The translations under genes were made by a program, and so were the position numbers. A DNA stretch of 21,486 bases from an uncultured bacterium (GTDB lineage: Bacteria; Actinomycetota; Coriobacteriia; Coriobacteriales; Coriobacteriaceae). The notes below the pieces were generated by a model. The model was not told the DNA's origin and searched no databases. It saw only the letters and a list, made by a program, of their open reading frames with translations. Below, in pieces: positions 16,059 through 21,486 of this stretch (position 1 is the stretch's first letter; each line of letters begins with the position of its first letter). The stretch is from assembly GCA_905214615.1 (NCBI GenBank), contig CAJMMX010000041.1, positions 1-21,486 on the forward strand, written 5' to 3'.

Positions 16059-16427
16059 CTAGAACTCGAGACCGGCGGCACGAGCACCGTCGGCGAGGGC
16101 CTTGACGCGGCCATGGTAGATACGACCACCGCGATCGAAGGCGACCTTGGTGATGCCGGCCTCGATGGCACGCTTGCCAACGAGCTGACCGACCTTCTCC
16201 GCAGCCTCCTTGTTCGAGGTGTGGGTGCCCTTGAACTCGGCCTCGAGCGTCGAGGCAGAGACGAGCGTCAGGCTGGAGCCCTTGCTGTCGTCGATGATCT
16301 GGGCATAGATGTTGGCGTTAGTACGGGTCACGCGAAGACGCGGACGCTCGGAGGTACCCGAGACCTTGCCGCGAACACGACGCTGACGACGCTTGAGGCC
16401 TTCCAGCTTCGCCTTATGCTTGTTCAT
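16059..16427 (-). CDS. rplR: 50S ribosomal protein L18
   Basis: L18 binds 5S rRNA with L5 and L25. RPRLRVTRTNANIYAQIIDD, the Lys/Arg-rich N-terminus and the end FDRGGRIYHGRVKALADGAR match the family. Length is 122 residues. AGGAGT precedes the ATG. A hairpin lies in the 75-base gap to rplF, which is wider than most gaps in this operon. Confidence 0.97.
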   Translation of the reverse strand: MNKHKAKLEGLKRRQRRVRGKVSGTSERPRLRVTRTNANIYAQIIDDSKGSSLTLVSASTLEAEFKGTHTSNKEAAEKVGQLVGKRAIEAGITKVAFDRGGRIYHGRVKALADGARAAGLEF

Positions 16428-16455
16428 ACGTAAACTCCTAAAAAGGTTGATCTTG

Positions 16456-16477
16456 CCAGCACCTGACGGGGTGCTGG
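16456..16477 (-). other. Hairpin between rplF and rplR
   Basis: CCAGCACC (16456-16463) and GGTGCTGG (16470-16477) form a perfect 8-bp stem with a 6-base loop. It is inside the operon, 25 bases after the rplF stop and 28 before the rplR start. No T-run follows on the minus strand. It may be an RNA processing or stability element. Confidence 0.5.
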
Positions 16478-16502
16478 TCTTATGCGAGTGAGTCGGTTAC
16501 GA

Positions 16503-17039
16503 CTACTTGGCGGCCTTACCCAGCTTGCGGCGGATGTGCTCGCCAACGTAGTGGATACCCTTGCCCTTGTAAGGCTCGGGAGGACGATGGCCGCGGATCT
16601 CAGCGGCGATCTGACCGACCTGCTGCTTGTTGATACCCTTGACGTTCACGTGGGTGTTGTCGGGAACCTCGAAGGTGATGCCCTCGGGAGCCTCGACGAT
16701 CACGGGGTGCGAGAAGCCCAGGGAGAACTCGAGGTTCTTGCCCTTCTGCTGCACGCGGTAACCGACGCCGGCGAGCTCGAGCTTCTTCTCGAAGCCCTCG
16801 GAAACGCCAACAACCATGTTGTGGATGAGGGCACGGGTGAGGCCGTGGCGGGCACGGGTCTCACGCTCGTCGTCGGGACGGGAAACGGTGAGGACGTTGT
16901 CCTCGACGTTGATAGCGAGCTTCTCAAAGACATCGAGCTCGAGCTGGCCCTTGGGGCCCTTGACGACAACGTTGTTGCCGTTGACTGCCACTTCGACTCC
17001 GGCGGGAATCTGGACAGGCTTATTACCGATACGAGACAC
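16503..17039 (-). CDS. rplF: 50S ribosomal protein L6
   Basis: L6 lies near the factor-binding site of the large subunit. MSRIGNKPVQIPAGVEV at the start, the duplicated L6 fold, and the C-terminal PPEPYKGKGIHYVGE signature identify it. Length is 178 residues. The start is GTG at 17039, supported by the family N-terminus and AAAGGAG about 7 bases upstream. Confidence 0.98.
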   Translation of the reverse strand: MSRIGNKPVQIPAGVEVAVNGNNVVVKGPKGQLELDVFEKLAINVEDNVLTVSRPDDERETRARHGLTRALIHNMVVGVSEGFEKKLELAGVGYRVQQKGKNLEFSLGFSHPVIVEAPEGITFEVPDNTHVNVKGINKQQVGQIAAEIRGHRPPEPYKGKGIHYVGEHIRRKLGKAAK

Positions 17040-17072
17040 GGTGATCTCCTTTCCTTCTACCTACCGAGCGAA

Positions 17073-17471
17073 TTACCAGACGTAAGCGATGATCTCGCCG
17101 CCGACGTTGTGCTTGCGAGCATCGCGGTCGGTCATGACGCCATGGCTGGTGGAAATAATGGCGGTACCAAGGCCACCGCGGACGCGGGGCATGTCGGCAA
17201 CGCCGGTGTACTTACGCAGGCCCGGCTTGGAAATGCGGCGGATGCCGTTGATGACCTTAGCCTTCTTGGGACCATACTTAAGCGTGATGTGCAGAGTCTT
17301 CTGGGGAACGGTGTCCTCGACATCGTAGCCCTCGATGTAGCCCTCCTCGTGCAGAACACGAGCGATCTCGACGAGCTTCTTGCTGCTCGGCATGGAGACC
17401 GTGGCCTTGTTCACAGAGTTAGCGTTACGGATGCGCGTAAGCATATCTGCGATCGGGTCTGTAAGGTTCAT
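17073..17471 (-). CDS. rpsH: 30S ribosomal protein S8
   Basis: S8 is a primary 16S-binding protein. The N-terminus MNLTDPIADMLTRIRNAN, the middle RRISKPGLRKYTG and the C-terminus GVMTDRDARKHNVGGEIIAYVW are diagnostic. Length is 132 residues. AAGGAG precedes the ATG. In E. coli S8 represses the spc operon by binding mRNA near the start of rplE. Hairpins in this region (17513-17535, 17811-17840) might have a related role, but that is only an inference. Confidence 0.98.
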   Translation of the reverse strand: MNLTDPIADMLTRIRNANSVNKATVSMPSSKKLVEIARVLHEEGYIEGYDVEDTVPQKTLHITLKYGPKKAKVINGIRRISKPGLRKYTGVADMPRVRGGLGTAIISTSHGVMTDRDARKHNVGGEIIAYVW

Positions 17472-17512
17472 ACAGATTCTCCTTCGTTCTTGATGAACAC
17501 GTGCTCTTGGTT

Positions 17513-17535
17513 CTTCGCCGCCCTTAACGGCAAAG
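17513..17535 (-). other. Hairpin in the 119-base gap between rpsZ and rpsH
   Basis: CTTCGCCG (17513-17520) and CGGCAAAG (17528-17535) can pair over 8 positions (one U-G pair in the minus-strand RNA) around a 7-base loop. It lies about 40 bases before the rpsH start. The 119-base gap is unusually long for this operon. A second weak dyad (GTTCCAA / TTGAAAC, one mismatch) lies near 17555. No terminator T-run was seen. Confidence 0.4.
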
Positions 17536-17590
17536 CCTTTTTAGCGCGTTTTCCCTGTTCCAAACTGATGCTTGAAACGCTGGTAGTGAC

Positions 17591-17776
17591 TTACCAGCTG
17601 GCCTTCTTAACGCCGGGAAGCTCGCCCTTGAGTGCAAGCTCGCGGAAGCAGACACGGCACAGGCCGAACTTGCGGTACACAGAGTGCGGACGGCCGCAGC
17701 GCTGGCAGCGCGTGTACTCACGAGTAGAGAACTTCTGCTTGCGATTGCACTTGACGATCATCGATGTCTTAGCCAC
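17591..17776 (-). CDS. rpsZ: 30S ribosomal protein S14, zinc-binding type (S14Z)
   Basis: This 61-residue S14 has cysteines C24, C27, C40 and C43 (CQRC and CRVC), the zinc form. RQKFSTREY-like sequence, GRPHSVYRKFGLCRVCFREL and the PGVKKASW end match the family. Many actinobacteria hold an additional zinc-free copy elsewhere, which this window cannot show. The start is GTG at 17776, with GGAGGA 6-7 bases upstream. It lies between rplE and rpsH as in the standard spc order. Confidence 0.97.
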   Translation of the reverse strand: MAKTSMIVKCNRKQKFSTREYTRCQRCGRPHSVYRKFGLCRVCFRELALKGELPGVKKASW

Positions 17777-17810
17777 TTATATCCTCCTCACATAGAGTAT
17801 TGTTCGCCCC

Positions 17811-17840
17811 AAGCGCCGCCCCCTTCTGGGAACGGCGCTT
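17811..17840 (-). other. Strong hairpin between rplE and rpsZ
   Basis: Positions 17811-17823 pair with 17828-17840 in a 13-bp stem: 11 Watson-Crick pairs and two G-U pairs in the minus-strand RNA. The loop is AGAA. It begins 15 bases after the rplE stop and ends about 34 bases before the rpsZ start. No U-run follows. It could be a stability or processing site, or a binding site for a ribosomal protein; the sequence alone does not tell. Confidence 0.6.
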
Positions 17841-17855
17841 ATAGGGCAGGTGAAC

Positions 17856-18413
17856 CTATTTCTTGAACGGGAAACCGAAGGCGTCCAGAAGGGCCTTGGC
17901 CTCCTCATCGGTGTTGGCGGTGGTCACGAAAGTGATGTCCATACCACGCTGGTGATCGACGGAGTCGAAGTCGATCTCGGGGAAGATGAGCTGCTCGGTG
18001 ACGCCCATGGAGAAGTTACCACGGCCGTCGAAGCTCTTGGCGGAGATGCCGCGGAAGTCGCGGATACGGGGGATCGCGACGGAGGTCAGACGATCGAAGA
18101 ACTCCCACATACGGTCGCCACGCAGGGTAACCTTGCAGCCGATCGGCATACCAGCGCGCAGGCGGAAGGTAGCGATGGACTTGCGGGCACGGGTGATCAT
18201 CGGCTGCTGACCGGTGATGGCGCGCAGGTCGCGCACGGCACCGTCGATGGCCTTGGAATCGGTAGCGGCCTCGCCGACACCCATGTTCACGACGATCTTC
18301 TCAAACTTGGGGATCATCATGACGTTCTCGTACTGGAACTTGTCCTGAAGCTGCTGCTTGACCTCGTTGTTGTACTTGGTCTTCAGACGCGGCACATACT
18401 TCTCTTCTGCCAT
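17856..18413 (-). CDS. rplE: 50S ribosomal protein L5
   Basis: L5 binds 5S rRNA and bridges to the small subunit. FQYENVMMIPKFEKIVVNMG, GQQPMITRARKSIATFRLR, PRIRDFRGIS and FGFPFKK at the end define it. Length is 185 residues. AAGAAGGAG precedes the ATG. It is the first gene of the ribosomal block in this window. The normal upstream neighbour rplX is absent, and a candidate promoter lies about 130 bases upstream, so here L5 may head its own transcript. Confidence 0.98.
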   Translation of the reverse strand: MAEEKYVPRLKTKYNNEVKQQLQDKFQYENVMMIPKFEKIVVNMGVGEAATDSKAIDGAVRDLRAITGQQPMITRARKSIATFRLRAGMPIGCKVTLRGDRMWEFFDRLTSVAIPRIRDFRGISAKSFDGRGNFSMGVTEQLIFPEIDFDSVDHQRGMDITFVTTANTDEEAKALLDAFGFPFKK

Positions 18414-18550
18414 TGTTCACTCCTTCTTGGGGTTTTAAGCACGGGGCGTGGCCACGATGGGTTGTCCTCGTGCCTCCTGGCTGCATCCGCGCCGCTCATG
18501 GCATTTCGCGGTTTGGACTCGACGCAGCAGGAGCCGACAAAACAATCGGT

Positions 18551-18579
18551 ACTATACGCGCATCGGGAGCGTATTTCCA
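18551..18579 (-). promoter_or_regulatory. rplE: Candidate promoter for the rplE-led operon
   Basis: On the minus strand TGGAAA (18574-18579) and TATAGT (18551-18556) are spaced by 17 bases, matching the sigma-70 consensus at 4 and 5 of 6 positions. Initiation would fall near 18544, giving a leader of about 130 bases before rplE. It is the best promoter-like site in the gap. Confidence 0.5.
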
Positions 18580-18654
18580 GAAAAACCTCGTCTGCCTGCA
18601 CAACTCCACAACTCCCCCGCACATATTGATCCCTAGGGGACGGAGGAAAATGGC

Positions 18655-18721
18655 AGTTGCGGTGAAATAGGGACTGTTTGGCGGCCTAACAGGCTTAAAC
18701 AGTCCGTATTTCACCGCAACT
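18655..18721. repeat. 67-bp palindromic repeat, copy 1
   Basis: The arms AGTTGCGGTGAAATA... (18655-18679) and its complement (18697-18721) are 25 bp long with one mismatch (G at 18670). The 17-base spacer contains CCTAA and a small GCC/GGC stem. A second copy starts at 21441. It lies 17 bases after the xdhC stop. No T-run follows the stem, so it resembles a REP/MITE-like palindromic unit rather than a classic terminator. Confidence 0.85.
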
Positions 18722-18738
18722 CATATATGGGGATGCGA

Positions 18739-19782
18739 TTAGCGCTTGCGGGGGACGAGCTTGGTGCGGCGCAGGTGGATCATCTCGGCAGCGATGGAGA
18801 TGGCAATCTCCTCGGGATCCTCCGCCTCGATGGCAACGCCGATCGGCAGGTGCAGCCCGTCGATCTGGTCCTGCGTAAAGCCCTCCTGCTCCAGGCGGGC
18901 GCGCACAAAGGCCGTCTTACGGCGCGAACCCAAGCAGCCCAGATAGGCGGGCTTGGCGCGCATGGCCTGAATCACCACGTCGATATCGGACTTGTGACCC
19001 GCCGTGGCGACGACCACTAGGTCGCGCGGGCCGATGGGGCACTGCTTGCTCAGGTTCTTGTAGTCGACCAGACGACGGTCGTAGACACCGGGCACCCATT
19101 CGGGCGTCAACGTGCCGGGGCGGTCGTCGCAAGCCACGACGGCAAAGCCCGCCGCCGTGAGCACCCGCGCCGTCGCAGCGCCCACGTGTCCGCAGCCAAA
19201 GATATAGGTCAGGCCCTCGGGGCAGAGCGTCTCGATGTGCGCGGGAGGAATCTCGGAGGCGGCGTTGGTGTAGGTGACGCTGCTCCCCTCTTCCGCCAGC
19301 GAAAGCCCGGGGCAGCCCGCAATGGTGCGGCGCGATTCCTCGCCATGGCACTCGGCCACATCGCCCTCGAGCGCGCTTGCGATAAACGGCTCAAAGTCGA
19401 TGACGAAGTCGCCGATGCGCCGATAGGCCAAGACGTCGGCAACCGACTGGAACAACGGTGCCTGGGTCGCATCCAGATGCAGGTAGCACAGGCAGATGGC
19501 TCCGCCGCAGATCATGCCGGTATCGGAGTTCTCGCCGCCCATGGTGTAGCGGACCAGACGCGACTGTCCCGCGCCCAGGAGCTCGCGCGCCTCATCCAGT
19601 GCAAAGAGCTCAATCTTGCCGCCGCCGATAGTGCCCGCCTGGCTGCCATCGGCAAAGACGGCCATCCAGGCGCCCACACCGCGCGGGGACGAACCCGCCG
19701 TACCGGCCACGACCACCAGCTCGCACGTCTCGCCAGCACGCAGGGCGGCAAGCGCCGCATTCACAACATCGAGCTTTTCCAT
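18739..19782 (-). CDS. xdhC: XdhC/CoxI-family molybdenum hydroxylase maturation protein
   Basis: Members bind molybdenum cofactor and help insert the sulfurated cofactor into xanthine dehydrogenase-type enzymes. The N-terminal XdhC/CoxI domain has AGTAGSSPRGVGAWMAV (26-42), GTIGGGKIE (50-58) and GMICGG (89-94). The C-terminal Rossmann-like domain has IFGCGHVGAATARVL (194-208), then ACDDRPG and LGCLGSRRKT. Length is 347 residues. AAGG precedes the ATG. yqeB ends 9 bases upstream, so the two form one operon. This pairing, plus yqeC, suggests the selenium-dependent branch of the system rather than a plain xanthine dehydrogenase. No hydroxylase subunit gene is in the window. Confidence 0.9.
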   Translation of the reverse strand: MEKLDVVNAALAALRAGETCELVVVAGTAGSSPRGVGAWMAVFADGSQAGTIGGGKIELFALDEARELLGAGQSRLVRYTMGGENSDTGMICGGAICLCYLHLDATQAPLFQSVADVLAYRRIGDFVIDFEPFIASALEGDVAECHGEESRRTIAGCPGLSLAEEGSSVTYTNAASEIPPAHIETLCPEGLTYIFGCGHVGAATARVLTAAGFAVVACDDRPGTLTPEWVPGVYDRRLVDYKNLSKQCPIGPRDLVVVATAGHKSDIDVVIQAMRAKPAYLGCLGSRRKTAFVRARLEQEGFTQDQIDGLHLPIGVAIEAEDPEEIAISIAAEMIHLRRTKLVPRKR

Positions 19783-19791
19783 TGCCGCCTT

Positions 19792-20586
19792 CTATCCTCT
19801 AAAGATATCGGTGAGCATAGCGAGTGCCTCGAGCACGCCGCCGCCGACCGACGTCGCCTTGTCCGAAATGTAGTTGATATAGCTGGCATCGCCGCGCGGA
19901 TCGACATCGGCGCATTTAAAGCCCTCAGTCACCTGCACGCCGTTCGCCAAAAGCCCGCGAAGGCAGCCATCGATCTGCGTGTACATGGGCGTATCGCCCG
20001 CGTAGCCAATCACGTCTCCGGCGCTCACGATGTCGCCGATTGCGCGGTCGGACCGAAACACGCCGGCGGCGGGGCTGTGGATAACACGCTCCTTGCCGTA
20101 TCCGCCGATCATGCCCGGCACACCCGTGTTGGGCTGGGGTGAGCCCTGGGTAATGACGCGACCCAAAAAATGCCCGCGCATGGTCTCGACCACGGCGTCG
20201 CAGTCAACCGGCGCGGTAAAGCCCGGCCCCACAGCGATGACGGCAGGCGCCATGTCGCGCGTGGTGCCCAGATTGCGCTTGGCCAGAATCGCGTCGACCA
20301 CAGCCGCAGGTTTCAGCTCGTCGAGCATCTTGGCCTGAGGGTCCACCACGACGGCAACGTCTCCAGCCTCGGTAATCGCAAGCGCCTCAGCCGGCGTCTG
20401 TGCCAAGCGAGCGCGAATGCCTTCGACCTCGACCTCGCCCAGGCGAATGGCCTCGCAAAAACAGATTGTGCGGCGGATGCACGTGGGAACCGCGATATCG
20501 GCCATAACGACCGCCACGCCGGCGCGCACCAAGCGAGCGGCGACGCCCGTGGCGATATCGCCGGCGCCGCGAACATAAACGAGCAT
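19792..20586 (-). CDS. yqeB: YqeB, selenium-dependent molybdenum hydroxylase system protein (EF2563 family)
   Basis: This family co-occurs with SelD in genomes that have selenium-dependent molybdenum hydroxylases; its biochemical step is unsettled. The start VRGAGDIATGVAARLVRAG looks like a nucleotide-binding Rossmann segment. Further motifs are AVGPGFTAPVDCDAV, TMRGHFLGRVITQG and the long GVPGMIGGYGKERVIHSP. The C-terminal part has biotinyl-like turns (SAGDVIGYAGDTP). Length is 264 residues. GGAGGT lies 9 bases before the ATG. It is the first gene of the minus-strand pair with xdhC and is divergent from yqeC, with a 102-base gap between them. Confidence 0.9.
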   Translation of the reverse strand: MLVYVRGAGDIATGVAARLVRAGVAVVMADIAVPTCIRRTICFCEAIRLGEVEVEGIRARLAQTPAEALAITEAGDVAVVVDPQAKMLDELKPAAVVDAILAKRNLGTTRDMAPAVIAVGPGFTAPVDCDAVVETMRGHFLGRVITQGSPQPNTGVPGMIGGYGKERVIHSPAAGVFRSDRAIGDIVSAGDVIGYAGDTPMYTQIDGCLRGLLANGVQVTEGFKCADVDPRGDASYINYISDKATSVGGGVLEALAMLTDIFRG

Positions 20587-20619
20587 TCCCGGGGCACCTC
20601 CCTGTGCTACGGTTTGAGC

Positions 20620-20676
20620 AGAGCAAAAGCGGTTCGACCGCTACTCTGATGATTATTTATTATCACAGTATTATAC
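20620..20676. promoter_or_regulatory. Divergent control region between yqeB and yqeC
   Basis: Two dyads lie in the short gap. AGCGGT TCG ACCGCT (20628-20642) is a perfect inverted repeat, extended by AGAG (20620-20623) and CTCT (20644-20647). TGATGATTATTTATTATCA (20647-20665) is a 19-bp A/T-rich dyad matching at 7 of 9 half-site positions. TATTAT (20669-20674) may be a -10 for yqeC, but its -35 is poor. The dyads are seen directly; operator function is inferred from position. Confidence 0.4.
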
Positions 20677-20688
20677 GGCGGTGAACAG

Positions 20689-21423
20689 ATGGAAACGGTT
20701 AGCGGCAATCTTGCCTCGGCGCTCAGGATCGAGCCGGGCATTACCGCGATTATCGGCAGCGGTGGCAAGTCGACCTTGCTAAAGACGCTGGGTCTTGAGC
20801 TCATGCGCGCTGGCGACCGCGTGCTTCTCTGCACCACCACACATATGTTTCCCGTTGCCGGCGTGCCATGGGACGGGTCGAATCGTCGCCTGGACGCCGC
20901 GCCTTGGAAGCCGGGCGCCTCGCATGTCCCCGGTTGCACCTGCGAGGCCTGCGCTGGCCTTACGCGCGGGAGCATCTGCCAGGCAGGCGTCTTGGACCCG
21001 GAGACGGGCAAGCTCTCCTCCCCTGCCGAGCCGCTCGACCAGCTGGCGCAGCGCTTTGACTACGTCCTGGCCGAGGCGGACGGCAGCAAGCGGCTCCCGC
21101 TCAAGGCGCATGCCGCCTGGGAGCCGGTAATTCCCGCCGCCACGGCAAACGTCATCTGGCTCGTCGGCGCCTCGGGACTCAGCAAGCCCATCAACGAAGC
21201 CGTCCACCGCCCCGAGCTCTTTTGCGAGCGTTGCGGCTGCGAGCTCACCGACATCGCCACGCCCGAGCGCGTCGCCCAGGTGCTCAATGCCGAGATGCAG
21301 GCGCTGAAACTCAGCACCGCACGCGTCATGCTCAACCAAGTTGACACGCTCAGCGACCCCACGATGGCCGACCGCTTCGAGGCAGCCCTCGGCCGCCCCG
21401 TCGTCGCCACCAACCTCAAGTAG
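20689..21423 (+). CDS. yqeC: YqeC-like putative selenium-dependent hydroxylase accessory protein
   Basis: This is a P-loop protein of the YqeC family, thought to act in making the selenium-containing cofactor of molybdenum hydroxylases. The Walker A motif is GSGGKST (23-29). LAEADGSKRLPLKAH (about 128-141), WEPVIPA, then NEAVHRPE and VMLNQVDTL follow in the family order. Length is 244 residues. Unusual are two cysteine groups: C83, C85, C88 and C97 (GCTCEACAGLTRGSIC), and C179, C182 and C184 (FCERCGC), the latter directly after the conserved HRPE. Typical YqeC sequences, as I recall them, lack these. GGCGGTG lies 5 bases before the ATG. It is transcribed away from yqeB and ends just before repeat copy 2. 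Confidence 0.88.
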   Translation: METVSGNLASALRIEPGITAIIGSGGKSTLLKTLGLELMRAGDRVLLCTTTHMFPVAGVPWDGSNRRLDAAPWKPGASHVPGCTCEACAGLTRGSICQAGVLDPETGKLSSPAEPLDQLAQRFDYVLAEADGSKRLPLKAHAAWEPVIPAATANVIWLVGASGLSKPINEAVHRPELFCERCGCELTDIATPERVAQVLNAEMQALKLSTARVMLNQVDTLSDPTMADRFEAALGRPVVATNLK

Positions 21424-21440
21424 CCAGCCCCAGTCTCCGC

Positions 21441-21486
21441 AGTTGCGGTGAAATACGGACTGTTTGGCCACCTAATGGCCGCAAAC
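21441..21486. repeat. Palindromic repeat, copy 2 (cut by the window end)
   Basis: The 25-base left arm (21441-21465) equals copy 1 except for C instead of G at the position of its one mismatch, so here it matches the complementary arm of copy 1 perfectly. A 17-base spacer of the same length follows (GGCCACCTAATGGCCGC, sharing CCTAA). The right arm begins AAAC at 21483 and runs off the window. It lies 17 bases after the yqeC stop. Confidence 0.85.

Larger units (their letters stand above)
18414..18738. other. 325-base non-coding gap at the break of the spc operon
   Basis: This gap separates rplE from xdhC. It holds, from right to left on the minus strand, the palindromic repeat (18655-18721), a candidate promoter (18551-18579) and a leader. 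The leader contains a dyad, GCACGGGG (18439-18446) with CCTCGTGC (18466-18473), one mismatch, around the palindrome CGTGGCCACG (18447-18456). I found no remnant of rplX or any transposase. Short open frames overlap it but none looks like a gene. Confidence 0.7.

Noticed and set aside
16482..17795. 437-codon open frame spanning rplF, rpsH and rpsZ on the opposite strand
   Set aside because: It crosses several genuine ribosomal genes and matches nothing; an antisense artefact.
18383..18622. 79-codon open frame upstream of and overlapping rplE on the minus strand
   Set aside because: It reads through the promoter and leader, shows no family match and no suitable ribosome site; not an rplX remnant.
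18642..18670. Mini-gene ATG GCA GTT GCG GTG AAA TAG preceded by a perfect GGAGG
   Set aside because: Six codons only, running into the palindromic repeat; the good ribosome site looks like chance or part of the repeat's flank.
1..21486. CRISPR arrays, tRNA or rRNA genes, transposases, phage or defence genes
   Set aside because: I looked on both strands and saw no regularly spaced repeats, no cloverleaf and no such protein families.

Overview
The window looks like chromosomal DNA from a GC-rich Gram-positive of the Coriobacteriia, most like Collinsella. This is inferred from codon bias, many GTG/TTG starts next to strong Shine-Dalgarno sites, protein style and gene order. No rRNA is present, so the taxonomy is not directly proven. 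It is mainly housekeeping DNA with one accessory patch at the right end.

Left part (1-6,572). Two large hairpin structures lie downstream of tyrS (minus). Further right is a U32-family gene (minus), divergently transcribed from a class A penicillin-binding protein (plus). The PBP and argR (minus) are convergent, each with its own intrinsic terminator between them. Middle (6,573-8,665): an orphan family-2 glycosyltransferase and truA, both minus, then the strong terminator of the ribosomal operon.

Ribosomal block (8,692-18,413, all minus). In transcription order: rplE, rpsZ (zinc-type S14), rpsH, rplF, rplR, rpsE, rpmD, rplO, secY, adk, map, infA, rpmJ, rpsM, rpsK, rpsD, rpoA, rplQ. This is the standard second half of the spc operon plus the alpha operon. 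It supplies ribosomal proteins, the SecY channel, adenylate kinase, N-terminal Met removal, IF-1 and RNA polymerase alpha. It begins abruptly at rplE: the usual upstream genes (rplX, rplN, rpsQ, rpmC, rplP and so on) are absent from the 3 kb to the right. A plausible promoter sits just before rplE.

Right part (18,414-21,486). A 325-base non-coding stretch holds the candidate rplE promoter and a 67-bp palindromic repeat. It is followed by xdhC and yqeB (minus) and a divergent yqeC (plus), a maturation gene set associated with selenium-dependent molybdenum hydroxylases. A second copy of the palindrome begins after yqeC and is cut by the window end, so the xdhC-yqeB-yqeC unit is bracketed by the repeat. 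The most notable points are this repeat-bracketed unit at the break of the spc operon, the cysteine clusters in YqeC, the hairpins between spc-operon genes, and the approximately 100-nt folded element after tyrS. No complete new defence or mobile system was recognised.
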